Of a DNA stretch of 64,000 nt, positions 7,028 to 15,657 are shown piece by piece. This stretch comes from Methanoregula sp. (GTDB lineage Archaea > Halobacteriota > Methanomicrobia > Methanomicrobiales > Methanospirillaceae), in NCBI RefSeq assembly GCF_028679125.1, contig NZ_JAJRCG010000001.1, positions 1 through 64,000 on the forward strand. The letters are read 5' to 3'. The translations under genes were made by a program, and so were the position numbers. The notes under the pieces are model-generated. The model made no database searches and was not told where the DNA came from. It saw only the letters and a list, made by a program, of their open reading frames with translations. Position 1 is the stretch's first letter; each line of letters starts with the position of its first letter.

Positions 7028-8188
7028 ATGGCCTTTGCAACCAATGCAGTACACGCGGGTGAGGAACCGGTCTACACCGGGGGAGCAAGCGGCGACGTTG
7101 TCGTCCCCATCCACCTTTCGTCAACGTTCGCCCGGAAGGAGGTCGATGCACCCACCGGCGGGTTCGAGTACTCCCGGAGCGGGAACCCGACACGGTTCGC
7201 GCTGGAGAAGAAACTCGCGGCTATCGAAGGTGCGGCCCACGGGCTTGCTTTCTCATCGGGGCTTGCAGCGGAGACAACCGTCGGCCTGTCCCTCTTGAAG
7301 AAGGACGATCATGTCGTAGCCTTCGATGACCTCTACGGGGGAACGCGCCGGCTCTTCAACCATGTCTTTCACGATAGTTTCGGGATCGGGTTCTCCTACG
7401 TGGATGCCCGGAACCCTGAGAACGTCAAGGCGGCGATACAGAAGAACACCCGGTTCATCTGGCTCGAATCCCCGACCAACCCCCTGATCCGGCTCTGCGA
7501 TATCCGGGAGATCGCGGGTATCGCCCACGACGCGGGGGTCAGGGTTATCGTTGACAACACCTTCGCGAGCCCGTACTTCCAGCAGCCGATCGCCCTCGGT
7601 GCAGACATCGTTGTCCACAGCACCACCAAGTACATCAACGGGCATTCCGATTCGGTGGGCGGGGCGGTCGTGCTCTCGGACGAGGAGCTGTTCCAGAAGA
7701 TCCGGTACAACCAGAACGCTGCGGGAGCGATCCTCTCGCCCTTCGACAGTTTCCTCATTGCCCGGGGCATCAAGACGCTTGCGTTGAGAATGGAGCGCCA
7801 CGAGAAGAATGCGCTGGAGATTGCACGGTACCTTGCCGGCCACGAAAAGGTCCGGGAGGTCTACTACCCGGGACTCCCCTCCCATCCGCAGCATGCCCTG
7901 GCAAAGAAGCAGATGAGCGGTTTCTCCGGCATGCTCTCGTTCGAACTGAAGGGAGGGGAGGCTGAGGCACGGCGTTTCCTCGCGAACCTGCATCTCTTTG
8001 CCCTTGCCGAGAGCCTCGGGGGGGTCGAGTCCCTCATCGAGCACCCGGCAACGATGACCCATGCCTCGATCCCGAAGAAGGATCGCGAGAAGGTCGGCGT
8101 GAAGGACTCGCTCGTCCGTGTATCAGTGGGTATTGAGAATGCCGAAGACCTTGTTCAGGATCTCGGGCAGGCCCTTGACGCGATCTGA
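7028..8188 (+). CDS. Cystathionine gamma-lyase/synthase family enzyme
   Basis: Cys/Met-metabolism PLP enzyme, 386 aa, usual length. The PLP lysine is K201 in VHSTTKYINGH, and SGLAAETT and YSRSGNPTR are typical of the family. The ending LIEHPATMTHASI carries the E-H-P segment used by gamma-lyases and gamma-synthases. It starts one base after the preceding synthase gene stops, so the two are one operon. Together they probably convert homocysteine to cysteine through cystathionine. It is one of three family members in this window (others at 9755 and 31187). Confidence 0.88.
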   Translation: MAFATNAVHAGEEPVYTGGASGDVVVPIHLSSTFARKEVDAPTGGFEYSRSGNPTRFALEKKLAAIEGAAHGLAFSSGLAAETTVGLSLLKKDDHVVAFDDLYGGTRRLFNHVFHDSFGIGFSYVDARNPENVKAAIQKNTRFIWLESPTNPLIRLCDIREIAGIAHDAGVRVIVDNTFASPYFQQPIALGADIVVHSTTKYINGHSDSVGGAVVLSDEELFQKIRYNQNAAGAILSPFDSFLIARGIKTLALRMERHEKNALEIARYLAGHEKVREVYYPGLPSHPQHALAKKQMSGFSGMLSFELKGGEAEARRFLANLHLFALAESLGGVESLIEHPATMTHASIPKKDREKVGVKDSLVRVSVGIENAEDLVQDLGQALDAI

Positions 8189-8348
8189 ATTCAGGAGATG
8201 TGAATGAAGGTGTGATTAATATGCAAGTACCGTGGAAGTTCAATCATACCCGGGAAGGGTATTCCTGAACTTCCGGAACCGTGATATGAACAATGCATCG
8301 GTCCTGAACCGGTAATCCGGAACAGGGCGGTTGAAACAGACACATGGA

Positions 8349-8421
8349 GCCGGTGTGGCAGAACGGTTAATGCCTTCGCCTGCAAAGCGGATGTTTGGGG
8401 GTCCGACTCCCTCCGCCGGCG
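8349..8421 (+). tRNA. tRNA-Cys (GCA), divergent copy
   Basis: Cloverleaf: acceptor GCCGGTG/CGCCGGC (one G-U pair), anticodon stem TTCGC/GCGGA with loop CTGCAAA (anticodon GCA), T-stem GGGGG/CCCTC. CCA is not encoded. It lies 22 bases before the cysS start. Two features are odd: the base after the acceptor stem (position 73) is G, whereas tRNA-Cys normally has U73, and the T-loop begins TC (TCCGACT) rather than TT. The three other tRNA-Cys genes in the window have T73 and normal T-loops. Confidence 0.85.
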
Positions 8422-8443
8422 TCATACAAAGGAGAACAGAAGA

Positions 8444-9703
8444 ATGGATCTGTACAGTACGCTCACACGAACCGTTGAACCGCTTGTGACCCTTCATCCG
8501 GATAAGGTTTACCTGTTTGTCTGCGGTCCCACGGTGTACGATTACTCCCACCTCGGGCATGCCCGGACCTATACGGTCTTCGACGTACTGGCGAGATACC
8601 TCCGGTGGACCGGCAAGGAGGTCTTCTATCTCCAGAATATCACGGACGTGGATGACAAGATCATCAACCGGGCAAAAGAAGAGAACGTCTCCCAGCCGGC
8701 GCTCGCCCGGAAGTTCGAGCGCGAGTACCTGCGGGACATGCACACCCTCGGGATCAACGCAGTCAGTTACTATGCCCGCGCCACCACCCATATCCCCGAG
8801 ATCATCGACCAGGTGGAGCGCCTGATAGCAAAGAACGTGGCCTATGTCACGGAGAACGGCGTGTATTTCGATCTGGACACGTTCGATGGCAACGGGGAAC
8901 TCTCCGGCCAGGAACGGGCAAAACGGGTGAGCCGTGTGACGGATGCCTCGAAACACAACCCGAACGACTTTGCGCTCTGGAAAACCGGCGAGTACGGCGA
9001 GTATACCTGGGACTCCCCGTGGGGCCGGGGCCGGCCCGGCTGGCACATCGAGGATACTGCCATCTCGGAGAAGTACTTCGGCCAGCAGTACGATATCCAC
9101 GGCGGGGGCCTGGACCTGATCTTCCCCCACCACGAGGCGGAGATCGCCCAGATGGAGTCGCTCGAAGGCAGGCACCCGATGGTGAAGTACTGGATGCATA
9201 CGGGATTTTTAACCGTCAAGGGCGAGAAGATGTCCAAGTCGCTCGGGAACTTCATCACCATCCGCGACGCCCTGAAGACCTGGAACCCGGATGTCCTGCG
9301 GTACTTCATCCTCCTCTCCCACTACCGCTCGCCTCTCCAGGCAACCGACGAGGGGCTGGCCAATGCGGCAAAGGGGCTCGATCACATCCGCGCCGTGGCA
9401 AAGAAGGACAACGGGGCGAACCCGGAGGGAAGAAAAGCCTTCACCGATGCGATGGATGCCGACCTCAACACGCCGATGGCACTTGCAGCGATCCAGAGCC
9501 TTGCCGCGAGCGGGGATATCGAGGCCCTGCGGGAGTACGGGGCAATCCTCGGGATCAACTTCCTCCGCGAGACGAGTGCTCCGTTGAGCGTCCTGCATGA
9601 GATCCGGAACGAGCTCCGGGCAAGGAAGCAGTTCGAGGTCGCGGACCTGATCCGCGAACGTATGGTGGCAGCCGGTATCAGTATCACCGATGCACCGCTC
9701 TGA
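8444..9703 (+). CDS. cysS: Cysteinyl-tRNA synthetase
   Basis: Class I synthetase that charges tRNA-Cys with cysteine. The HIGH-type motif is HLGH at 36-39 and the KMSKS loop is at 263-267. Zinc ligands expected from E. coli CysRS are Cys, Cys, His, Glu; here C27, H229 and E233 are present, but the second ligand in GWHIEC is Asp (GWHIED, D204). The protein is 419 aa, shorter than the usual ~460, mainly in the C-terminal anticodon-binding part. The start has a clear aaggag SD. A divergent tRNA-Cys gene lies immediately upstream, so tRNA and enzyme may share a transcript. Confidence 0.93.
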   Translation: MDLYSTLTRTVEPLVTLHPDKVYLFVCGPTVYDYSHLGHARTYTVFDVLARYLRWTGKEVFYLQNITDVDDKIINRAKEENVSQPALARKFEREYLRDMHTLGINAVSYYARATTHIPEIIDQVERLIAKNVAYVTENGVYFDLDTFDGNGELSGQERAKRVSRVTDASKHNPNDFALWKTGEYGEYTWDSPWGRGRPGWHIEDTAISEKYFGQQYDIHGGGLDLIFPHHEAEIAQMESLEGRHPMVKYWMHTGFLTVKGEKMSKSLGNFITIRDALKTWNPDVLRYFILLSHYRSPLQATDEGLANAAKGLDHIRAVAKKDNGANPEGRKAFTDAMDADLNTPMALAAIQSLAASGDIEALREYGAILGINFLRETSAPLSVLHEIRNELRARKQFEVADLIRERMVAAGISITDAPL

Positions 9704-9754
9704 TCGTTCCCATAATGTCCTTGTCGGATATCCCGGCAGGACCGGTCCGATACC

Positions 9755-10966
9755 ATGACCAGACCTTCACAACCCCCCCGCGGGATCCGCACGGACGCGA
9801 TCCATGCCGGGGAATCCCCCGATCCCGTGACCGGCGCGTCCGCACCATCGATTGTCATGTCGACTACGTTCATCGCCGACGCGGAGGCTTCGTTCTCCGC
9901 GGAAGATTTCGGCGAGAACACCCCGTACCTCTACACCCGGTGGAAGAACCCCACGGTCGACCAGCTGGAGCAGAAGCTTGCCGCTCTCGAGGGCGCGGAG
10001 GCAGCCATTGCATTCGCGAGCGGGATGGCAGCAGTCACCGCCACGCTCCTGTACACCCTTTCTGCGGGAGACCATCTCGTCATCAGCGATGTCTCCTACG
10101 CGGCAACGGCCGAGATGACCAATGAGCTTCTCCCCCGGCTCGGCATTGCGGTGACAAAGGTTGACATGTCCGACCCGGAGAATGTCCGGGTTGCCCTGCG
10201 GCCCAACACCCGCCTCATCTATGCCGAGACCCCTGCGAACCCGATCCTCCGCCTCACCGATATCGCAGCACTTGCGGCAATCGCCCGGGAGCACGGTGCA
10301 CGTCTCGCGGTAGATGCGACCTTCTCCTCACCCATCGGTATCCGGCCGCTCGGGCTCGGGGCGGATTTCGTGATCCACTCCCTGAGCAAGTACATCTGCG
10401 GCCACGGGGATGCAATCGGCGGGGCCGTGCTGGGGCAGAAGGAGGACATAACAAGGATCAGAAAAGAGGTCGCTATCCGGACCGGCGGGATTATCAGCCC
10501 GTTCAATGCCTGGCTGATCCAGCGCGGTGCGGCAACACTCCCCCTCCGTATGAAGGCCCACGAGGAGGGAGCCCTTGCTGTTGCCCGCTTCCTTGAAGCC
10601 CACCCGAAGGTGATACGGGTCATCTATCCCGGGCTCCCATCCCACCCGCAGCACGAGCTTGCAAAGAGGCAGCTTTCAAATTTCTCCGGCATGGTCACGT
10701 TCCAGGTCCGGGACGGTGCCCGTGCAGCAACGATCCTTGCGGACCGGCTCTCCGTCATTCACTATGCAGTCTCGCTCGGCCACCACCGGAGCCTCATCTT
10801 CTATCTCCCTACATCGGAAATGCTCCGGACCTCCTTCCGGATGACCCCGGCACAGGAGCAGTCCTACCGGGCCTTTGCAGGGGATGGAATATTCCGTCTC
10901 TCGGTGGGCCTTGAAGACCCGGCCGACCTCATCGCGGACCTCGCGTACGCCCTTGACGGCATCTGA
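9755..10966 (+). CDS. Second cystathionine gamma-synthase/lyase paralogue
   Basis: Cys/Met-metabolism PLP enzyme, 403 aa, with the PLP lysine at K212 (HSLSKYICGH) and the family signature YTRWKNPTVDQLEQKLAALEG near the N-terminus. The region that is EHPATMTH in the gene at 7028 reads SLGHHRSLIFYLPTSEML here, so the substrate pocket differs; a methionine gamma-lyase-like or gamma-synthase role is possible. It follows cysS by 51 bases on the same strand without a clear SD. The exact reaction cannot be assigned from sequence alone. Confidence 0.82.
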   Translation: MTRPSQPPRGIRTDAIHAGESPDPVTGASAPSIVMSTTFIADAEASFSAEDFGENTPYLYTRWKNPTVDQLEQKLAALEGAEAAIAFASGMAAVTATLLYTLSAGDHLVISDVSYAATAEMTNELLPRLGIAVTKVDMSDPENVRVALRPNTRLIYAETPANPILRLTDIAALAAIAREHGARLAVDATFSSPIGIRPLGLGADFVIHSLSKYICGHGDAIGGAVLGQKEDITRIRKEVAIRTGGIISPFNAWLIQRGAATLPLRMKAHEEGALAVARFLEAHPKVIRVIYPGLPSHPQHELAKRQLSNFSGMVTFQVRDGARAATILADRLSVIHYAVSLGHHRSLIFYLPTSEMLRTSFRMTPAQEQSYRAFAGDGIFRLSVGLEDPADLIADLAYALDGI

Positions 10967-11156
10967 TCGTGCAGGTCTCCCTCTTTTTAATAATCCGTAA
11001 CAGGCATCTGCTGTCAGTCAAAAAAATCGTTCCCGTAGTCTCCTGACTAGTGCAAAACGAAAGAAGAGTTGTCCGGGTAACCGGGAAAGACTGGCCCGGG
11101 ACGGGAATGTACCATCTCTCTTGCCCGCCCGGGGCCGGTTCGCGGATCTGCTGTTC

Positions 11157-11813
11157 TTAGTTTGCCGGCATCTTCTTTACGGAGCATCCGGCGTTCGTGC
11201 ACTGGGACATGCACTGGGGGAGCATCATCTGGATCTCGCAGAGTGCTTTCTTCATGCGGGACTCCGAGCATTTGGACGCCATAGCCGGCATCTTCATGCA
11301 TTCAGTTTCCATGCACTGGGACATGCACTTCGTGATCATCATCTGCATCCCGCTCATGGATTTCATCAGGGAGGAGCCCATGCACATCGAGTCCATGCGC
11401 TTGGCATCCATGCATCCTGCATCCATGCACATGGCGTCCATATGACGGGAGATCATCATCTGCATCTCGCTCATGCACGCCATGGTGGGGGCGTCCATGC
11501 ACCTGTTGTCCATGCACGTCTTCATCATCATGGTGAGGCCCTTCATGGACTTCATCATGGATGCGTCCATGCTCGCGGTGTTCATGCAGTCTGTCATCAT
11601 CATGGAAAGATCCTTCATGGACTTCATCATGGTGGCGTTCATCTGCATAGGTTCCATTGATCGGGCGGTCATGCACTGCGCCATGCACTGGGACATGACA
11701 GCCTGGAAATCACAGACCGCCTTCTCCATACGCATGTCCATACACTTTGCTGCAGTCATCATGGCCGTCTCGCTACAACCATCGCTGTGTTTAGCACCTG
11801 CTGACTTCATCAT
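11157..11813 (-). CDS. Met/Cys-rich repeat protein, possible metal store
   Basis: By my count 56 of 218 residues are Met and 20 are Cys. The sequence is made of about six degenerate helical repeats with a core like MMKSMKxLxMMMxxCMxxC; clear copies include MMKSMKDLSMMMTDCM and MMKSMKGLTMMMKTCMD. Only one Phe and no Trp or Tyr are present. No signal peptide is seen, so it is probably cytosolic. The dense CxxxC and MxxM spacing suggests binding of a soft metal such as Cu(I), by analogy with Cys-lined copper-storage bundles, but no family is recognised. A frame runs back to a GTG at 11864; I chose the ATG at 11813 because a TATA-like element near 11868 and a palindrome at 11832 lie just upstream. 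Confidence 0.65.
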   Translation of the reverse strand: MMKSAGAKHSDGCSETAMMTAAKCMDMRMEKAVCDFQAVMSQCMAQCMTARSMEPMQMNATMMKSMKDLSMMMTDCMNTASMDASMMKSMKGLTMMMKTCMDNRCMDAPTMACMSEMQMMISRHMDAMCMDAGCMDAKRMDSMCMGSSLMKSMSGMQMMITKCMSQCMETECMKMPAMASKCSESRMKKALCEIQMMLPQCMSQCTNAGCSVKKMPAN

Positions 11814-11831
11814 GGTCAATCGTATCCTGCG

Positions 11832-11847
11832 GGCAGGAACTCCTGCC
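11832..11847. promoter_or_regulatory. Palindrome at the Met/Cys-rich gene promoter
   Basis: GGCAGGA and TCCTGCC form perfect 7-bp arms around AC. The site would cover the predicted transcription start (about 25 bases from the TATA-like ttatat near 11868), so it is a good candidate operator for a metal-responsive repressor. Confidence 0.45.
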
Positions 11848-12009
11848 GCAACAGGCATATTCACGATATAATTGCTAAATAGGTCTCATTTCAGCAATTT
11901 TTGTCGGGATGATCACAATCCGGGGAAATAGCGGAAAGAATCATGCACTATTGTACTGTCTTCCGTCAGGGTAACGGAATGGTTTTAGGGATTTTCCCCA
12001 AAAAAGAGA

Positions 12010-12873
12010 TCAGATGAGCGGATCCGGCTGGCTGGCATCGAGGGATGGGAGACGGGCAGGCTTGATGAGCACCTGCTCATTGCTCTGCCGGATCTTCTCG
12101 ATGATGATCTCTTTGCCCCGGTTCGTGAGGGCGAATATGGGCACTGAGACCCCGGCCTGGACAAGGGCTTTAGCACCGGCGACTTCCCGCACGGTCTTCG
12201 AGGCGCACGCGGTCATCAGGTCGGCTGTCGCAACCATCTCTTCTGCCTCCCCGCGGGTGAGCCCGGTTACGTGGACCCCGAAGATGAGTGTGTCCGGGTA
12301 AGCATCCCGGATTTTACGGGCAACCTCAGGCCGGGCAACGCTGACCGCAACCTTCCGGTATCCCGCCTCGTGCGCACGTTTCACCCCGCTGAACTGGTCG
12401 AGCGAGACATGAACCTTGTCCACGACAATGCCCCCGTTTTCTTCGATACGCCGGATAACGTCCGGGATCGGGCTGGTCGAGAAGAGCCCCGACATCCTGC
12501 CGCCAACCCCCTGTATCAGGGCAGGCTTCTTCACGATGACCGTCCCGGCACCGTCGCATGCCAGCACCGCGGCATCGATCAATCCCACCTGGGATGCAAA
12601 ACCGAGCAGTTCGGTTGCACCGAATCCCACGAACTCCTTCGTGTCGAGCACGTCCCGGCGGGGCGTGCACATGCCAAAGGCCTTCATCCGGTGCTCGATG
12701 TTGGCCCGGACCGCGTCTTTGGTGATTATGGGGACCGGGTGGGCGAACCGCTTTGCCAGCGGGCACTCCTTTATCCGGGCATCCCCGATCTCTACGATGA
12801 CCCCATCCCGGATCACGATCCGGGACCTGCCGATTGCCTCGATGATATGCTCATCCGGTTGCGATGGCGTCAT
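12010..12873 (-). CDS. Methanogenesis marker 8-like protein (DUF2099)
   Basis: The 287-aa product matches my recollection of the marker 8 / DUF2099 family, which occurs in methanogens. Landmarks are DEHIIEAIGRSRIVIRDG at the N-terminus, FGMCTPRRDVLDTKEF near residue 66, LACDGAGTVIV near 104 and GVGGRMSGLFSTSPIP near 121. The C-terminal half (VARPEVARKIRDAYP, LMTACASKTVREVAG) looks alpha/beta. No signal peptide. The role in methanogenesis or cofactor assembly is unknown. It is divergent from the two-CW gene at 13105; a half-palindrome (ATTGCGGCAA near 12963) lies between them. Confidence 0.75.
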   Translation of the reverse strand: MTPSQPDEHIIEAIGRSRIVIRDGVIVEIGDARIKECPLAKRFAHPVPIITKDAVRANIEHRMKAFGMCTPRRDVLDTKEFVGFGATELLGFASQVGLIDAAVLACDGAGTVIVKKPALIQGVGGRMSGLFSTSPIPDVIRRIEENGGIVVDKVHVSLDQFSGVKRAHEAGYRKVAVSVARPEVARKIRDAYPDTLIFGVHVTGLTRGEAEEMVATADLMTACASKTVREVAGAKALVQAGVSVPIFALTNRGKEIIIEKIRQSNEQVLIKPARLPSLDASQPDPLI

Positions 12874-13104
12874 GATCCTTCACTCCTTTCAGCATCAGGC
12901 CGGAGAAGCCCGGCTCTATCAGAAGTGATCAGTATGTCTGCCTGCGCCAGTATCCATGTGGGGATTGCGGCAATTGTTGCCTCTTGTTCGGGGGTGAGGG
13001 AGATTCAGTCTGCATTCTTGATCTGCGACGTACGGTCATCGTCTTCTGGGTAACTCTTACCGTTTTCTGCTCCTTTTTATGGGTACGGGAACAAGTGATC
13101 CTGT

Positions 13105-13425
13105 ATGACAACTCAAAACTGCTGGGAATTCAAGAACTGCGGCCGCCAGCCCGGAGGGGCAAAAGCAGCAGAACTGGGGATCTGCCCGGCATCAACAGAG
13201 GCACGGACGGATGGTGTCAACCATGGAACAAACGGTGGCCGGGCCTGCTGGGCCATCAGCGGCACCATGTGCGGCGGCAGGGTCCAGGGAACCTATGCTG
13301 CAAAGATCGGCAACTGTCTTAACTGCGAGTTTTACCAGCGGGTACAGCGTGAGGAGAAACCACGGTTCGAGACATCGGCAAAGATCCTGGAACGGCTCGG
13401 GAAGGACCAGTTTCCCCTTGAATAA
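13105..13425 (+). CDS. Two-CW domain small cysteine-rich protein
   Basis: A 106-aa protein with the repeated Cys-Trp pattern of two-CW proteins: NCWEFKNCGRQPGG at the N-terminus and ACWAISGTMCGG near residue 67, then CLNCEFYQRV near 90. At least eight Cys suggest a zinc or iron-sulfur site. The ATG at 13105 has no strong SD. The family is common in anaerobic archaea and delta-proteobacteria, often near sensory genes, and has no assigned function. It ends 66 bases before the end of the converging response-regulator gene. Confidence 0.7.
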   Translation: MTTQNCWEFKNCGRQPGGAKAAELGICPASTEARTDGVNHGTNGGRACWAISGTMCGGRVQGTYAAKIGNCLNCEFYQRVQREEKPRFETSAKILERLGKDQFPLE

Positions 13426-13491
13426 CGGTCTCGCCCGTGACGGATCGCATCAGAATCCGGTTCATGTGCAGGGTTTTTTTAATATTTTTTA

Positions 13492-13857
13492 TTATGGTAT
13501 CGCAAGTTCAATCGCAACCCTGAGATCCTGGTCGTCAAACGGTTTCACCAGGTAGCCTTTCGGGCCGGTTGCTTTGGCACGTGCAATCGTCTCCTTGTCC
13601 ATGTTGGCGGTCATGAAGATGACGGGAATATCAAACTGCGTCCTGATAAGTTCCGCTACTTCGATCCCGTCCAGTTCCCCGCGGATGTTGATATCCATCA
13701 GGATAACATCCGGGTGTTCTCTCATAATGAGTCCGATTGCCTCTTTCCCGCTCGCAGCCCGGCCGGAGAACCCGTATCCCAGTTTCCGTACCCTCCACTC
13801 CGTGGTTTTTGCCAGTATATCATCATCTTCAACGATAACTATCCGTGGTTGTCCCAT
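13492..13857 (-). CDS. Single-domain response regulator
   Basis: A stand-alone receiver domain, 121 aa. Acidic pocket residues are in IVEDDD, the phospho-acceptor Asp is in VILMDINIRG (near residue 54), the switch Thr/Ser position is in FMTANMD and the conserved Lys is in YLVKPFDD. There is no output domain, so it probably relays to a protein partner. It lies directly downstream of the hybrid kinase at 13864 on the same strand (6-base gap), so the two are likely one transcript and a signalling pair. Confidence 0.88.
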   Translation of the reverse strand: MGQPRIVIVEDDDILAKTTEWRVRKLGYGFSGRAASGKEAIGLIMREHPDVILMDINIRGELDGIEVAELIRTQFDIPVIFMTANMDKETIARAKATGPKGYLVKPFDDQDLRVAIELAIP

Positions 13858-13863
13858 TCTGTA

Positions 13864-15516
13864 TCACCTCATGATCACTGCATGGTCCGATCCTGTTCCT
13901 GTGGGGAGGGCTACCTCCTCGTTGCTGCGGATGGTCATCCGGCTCCCGTTCCGGGGGACGACCATCTCGAATCGTGCTCCTTTTCCCGGAGAACCGTTCT
14001 CAGAAATGGAGATGCCGGTGATGGAAAGGATCTCCCGCACGAGGAACAGGCCCTGCCCGGTGTGCTTTCCATACCCCTGCTCGAAGATCCGCTCCTTCAG
14101 GTGATCCGCCACACCAATCCCGTCATCCTCGCAGATGAGGATATGGCCATCAGGAATATCCTGCGTGTGGAACCGGATCGTGCTGATGGTTTCCCCGTAC
14201 CGTATCGCATTGTCGAGAAGGTTATACACGGCCTTCTCAAACAGGGGATCGGCATAGATCTCCGTATCCGGGACATTTATGACGATGGCGATATCCCGGT
14301 GATCAACCTGTGCACCGGCACGCTCCACGACTTCCACGACATTCTGCCACTGGGGTGACTGAACCCCTATGGTCTGGTATTCCCGGGTAAAGGTGATCTG
14401 CTCCTGGATCTTCCGGGTCGAACCCTTGATCTCGCTGAGCAGCTCCCTTGCCTCCCGGTTGTCTATGATGTCGAGTGCCATGTCCTCCAGACCGAGCAGC
14501 CCGGCTACGGTGTTGAGAATGTCGTGCCGGATGATATTGTTCAGCAGGTTCAGTTTGTTGTTCGCCGAGCGGAGTGCATTACCCATCTGTTTGAGTTCAG
14601 TGATATCCTGCTCCCGCTCCATGAGTTCGAGTGCAATAGAAATATTGTCGGTCAGCTCAAGGAGCAGCTGCACCTCTTCCTCATCGAAGAACCGAGGTTC
14701 CCTGGCATAAAACGTCATGGCGCCGATCACCCGTTCCCCGACGCGGAGCGGAAACGCTGCGCTCGACCGGAACCCGGATACCGACACCCGGTCCTTCCAG
14801 GGTGCGAACTGCGGATCTTCGCGGGTATCCGCGATGACATTATACCGTCCCTCGGTTATGGCAACACGGGTGGGTGGGGCATCCAGCGGCAATATCTCGC
14901 CCGGTTCCGAAGGTGGCAGGGAAGGATCGCCCACGCTGCTGCAATGGGCAACAGCCTCGAACGAATCCGGCTCAGACCCGATCAGTCCCGCCCAGACCAT
15001 GAGAAATCCCCCGTCCCTGACAGCAATCTGGCAGACTTCCGCGAGCAGGGCAGTCCGGTCACGGATATATGCCGCAGCCTCGTTGGTCCGGGAGAGGACC
15101 GCATAAAGGCGGGCGAGGTGCTTGATCTGTTCAGCGGACTGCCGGCGCTGGACTGCAGCCCGGAGTTTGTGGGAGAGTTCGGCAAACTGGGATTTGGGCT
15201 CCCCGCCTTTCTGGAGGTAAAAGTCCACGCCGTTGTTCAGGGCCTCGACGACGACATCCTCCCGGCCCCTGCCGGTAAAGATGATAAACGGGAGGGTCGG
15301 GTAGCGTGAACGCACTTCCTTGAGGAACTGGATGCCGTTCATCTCCGGCATGTCATAATCCGAGAGGACTGCGTGGTACGATACCTGTTCAAGGCGCTCC
15401 AGCGCCTCCGGGCCCGAGTTGCAGGTCTCAACGGAGAAATTCCCTATCTTTTCCAGAAAGATCTTCCCGAGATCCCGCAGGGCAGGATCGTCGTCAACGT
15501 AAAGGACGGATATCAT
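13864..15516 (-). CDS. Hybrid sensor: receiver-GAF-histidine kinase
   Basis: A 550-aa protein. Residues 1-120 are a receiver domain with phospho-acceptor D53 (LSDYDMPEMNG) and K in YLQKGG. Residues ~140-310 form a GAF-like sensor. The phospho-accepting helix has RHDILN near 330, and the ATPase has NLLDNAIRYGE near 434 and CEDDGIGVAD near 466. No membrane segment, so it is a cytosolic relay kinase of a type common in methanogens. A GTG at 15525 is in frame, but the ATG at 15516 matches the start of its paralogue. It sits between its paralogue (15658) and a single-domain regulator (13492). Confidence 0.87.
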   Translation of the reverse strand: MISVLYVDDDPALRDLGKIFLEKIGNFSVETCNSGPEALERLEQVSYHAVLSDYDMPEMNGIQFLKEVRSRYPTLPFIIFTGRGREDVVVEALNNGVDFYLQKGGEPKSQFAELSHKLRAAVQRRQSAEQIKHLARLYAVLSRTNEAAAYIRDRTALLAEVCQIAVRDGGFLMVWAGLIGSEPDSFEAVAHCSSVGDPSLPPSEPGEILPLDAPPTRVAITEGRYNVIADTREDPQFAPWKDRVSVSGFRSSAAFPLRVGERVIGAMTFYAREPRFFDEEEVQLLLELTDNISIALELMEREQDITELKQMGNALRSANNKLNLLNNIIRHDILNTVAGLLGLEDMALDIIDNREARELLSEIKGSTRKIQEQITFTREYQTIGVQSPQWQNVVEVVERAGAQVDHRDIAIVINVPDTEIYADPLFEKAVYNLLDNAIRYGETISTIRFHTQDIPDGHILICEDDGIGVADHLKERIFEQGYGKHTGQGLFLVREILSITGISISENGSPGKGARFEMVVPRNGSRMTIRSNEEVALPTGTGSDHAVIMR

Positions 15517-15657
15517 GGTGGTCACGTGTGGTGGTGGTATGTCTGGTGTGTGCTGGTCGTGCTGGTGGATGACGCGCTGACGGGAGCGGGGCCATCTGTA
15601 CGGATTGTTACGTCCCCGGGACCCCCGGAAGATGAATTGATGGATGAAACCGGGTGA

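Noticed and set aside
11121-11660. Plus-strand His-rich open frame opposite the Met/Cys-rich gene
   Set aside because: ATG on one strand reads CAT (His) on the other, so the His content is an antisense echo. Third codon positions of the minus frame are mostly G/C, as in other genes here, while the plus frame ends many codons in T or A. The minus frame also has a TATA element and palindrome upstream.
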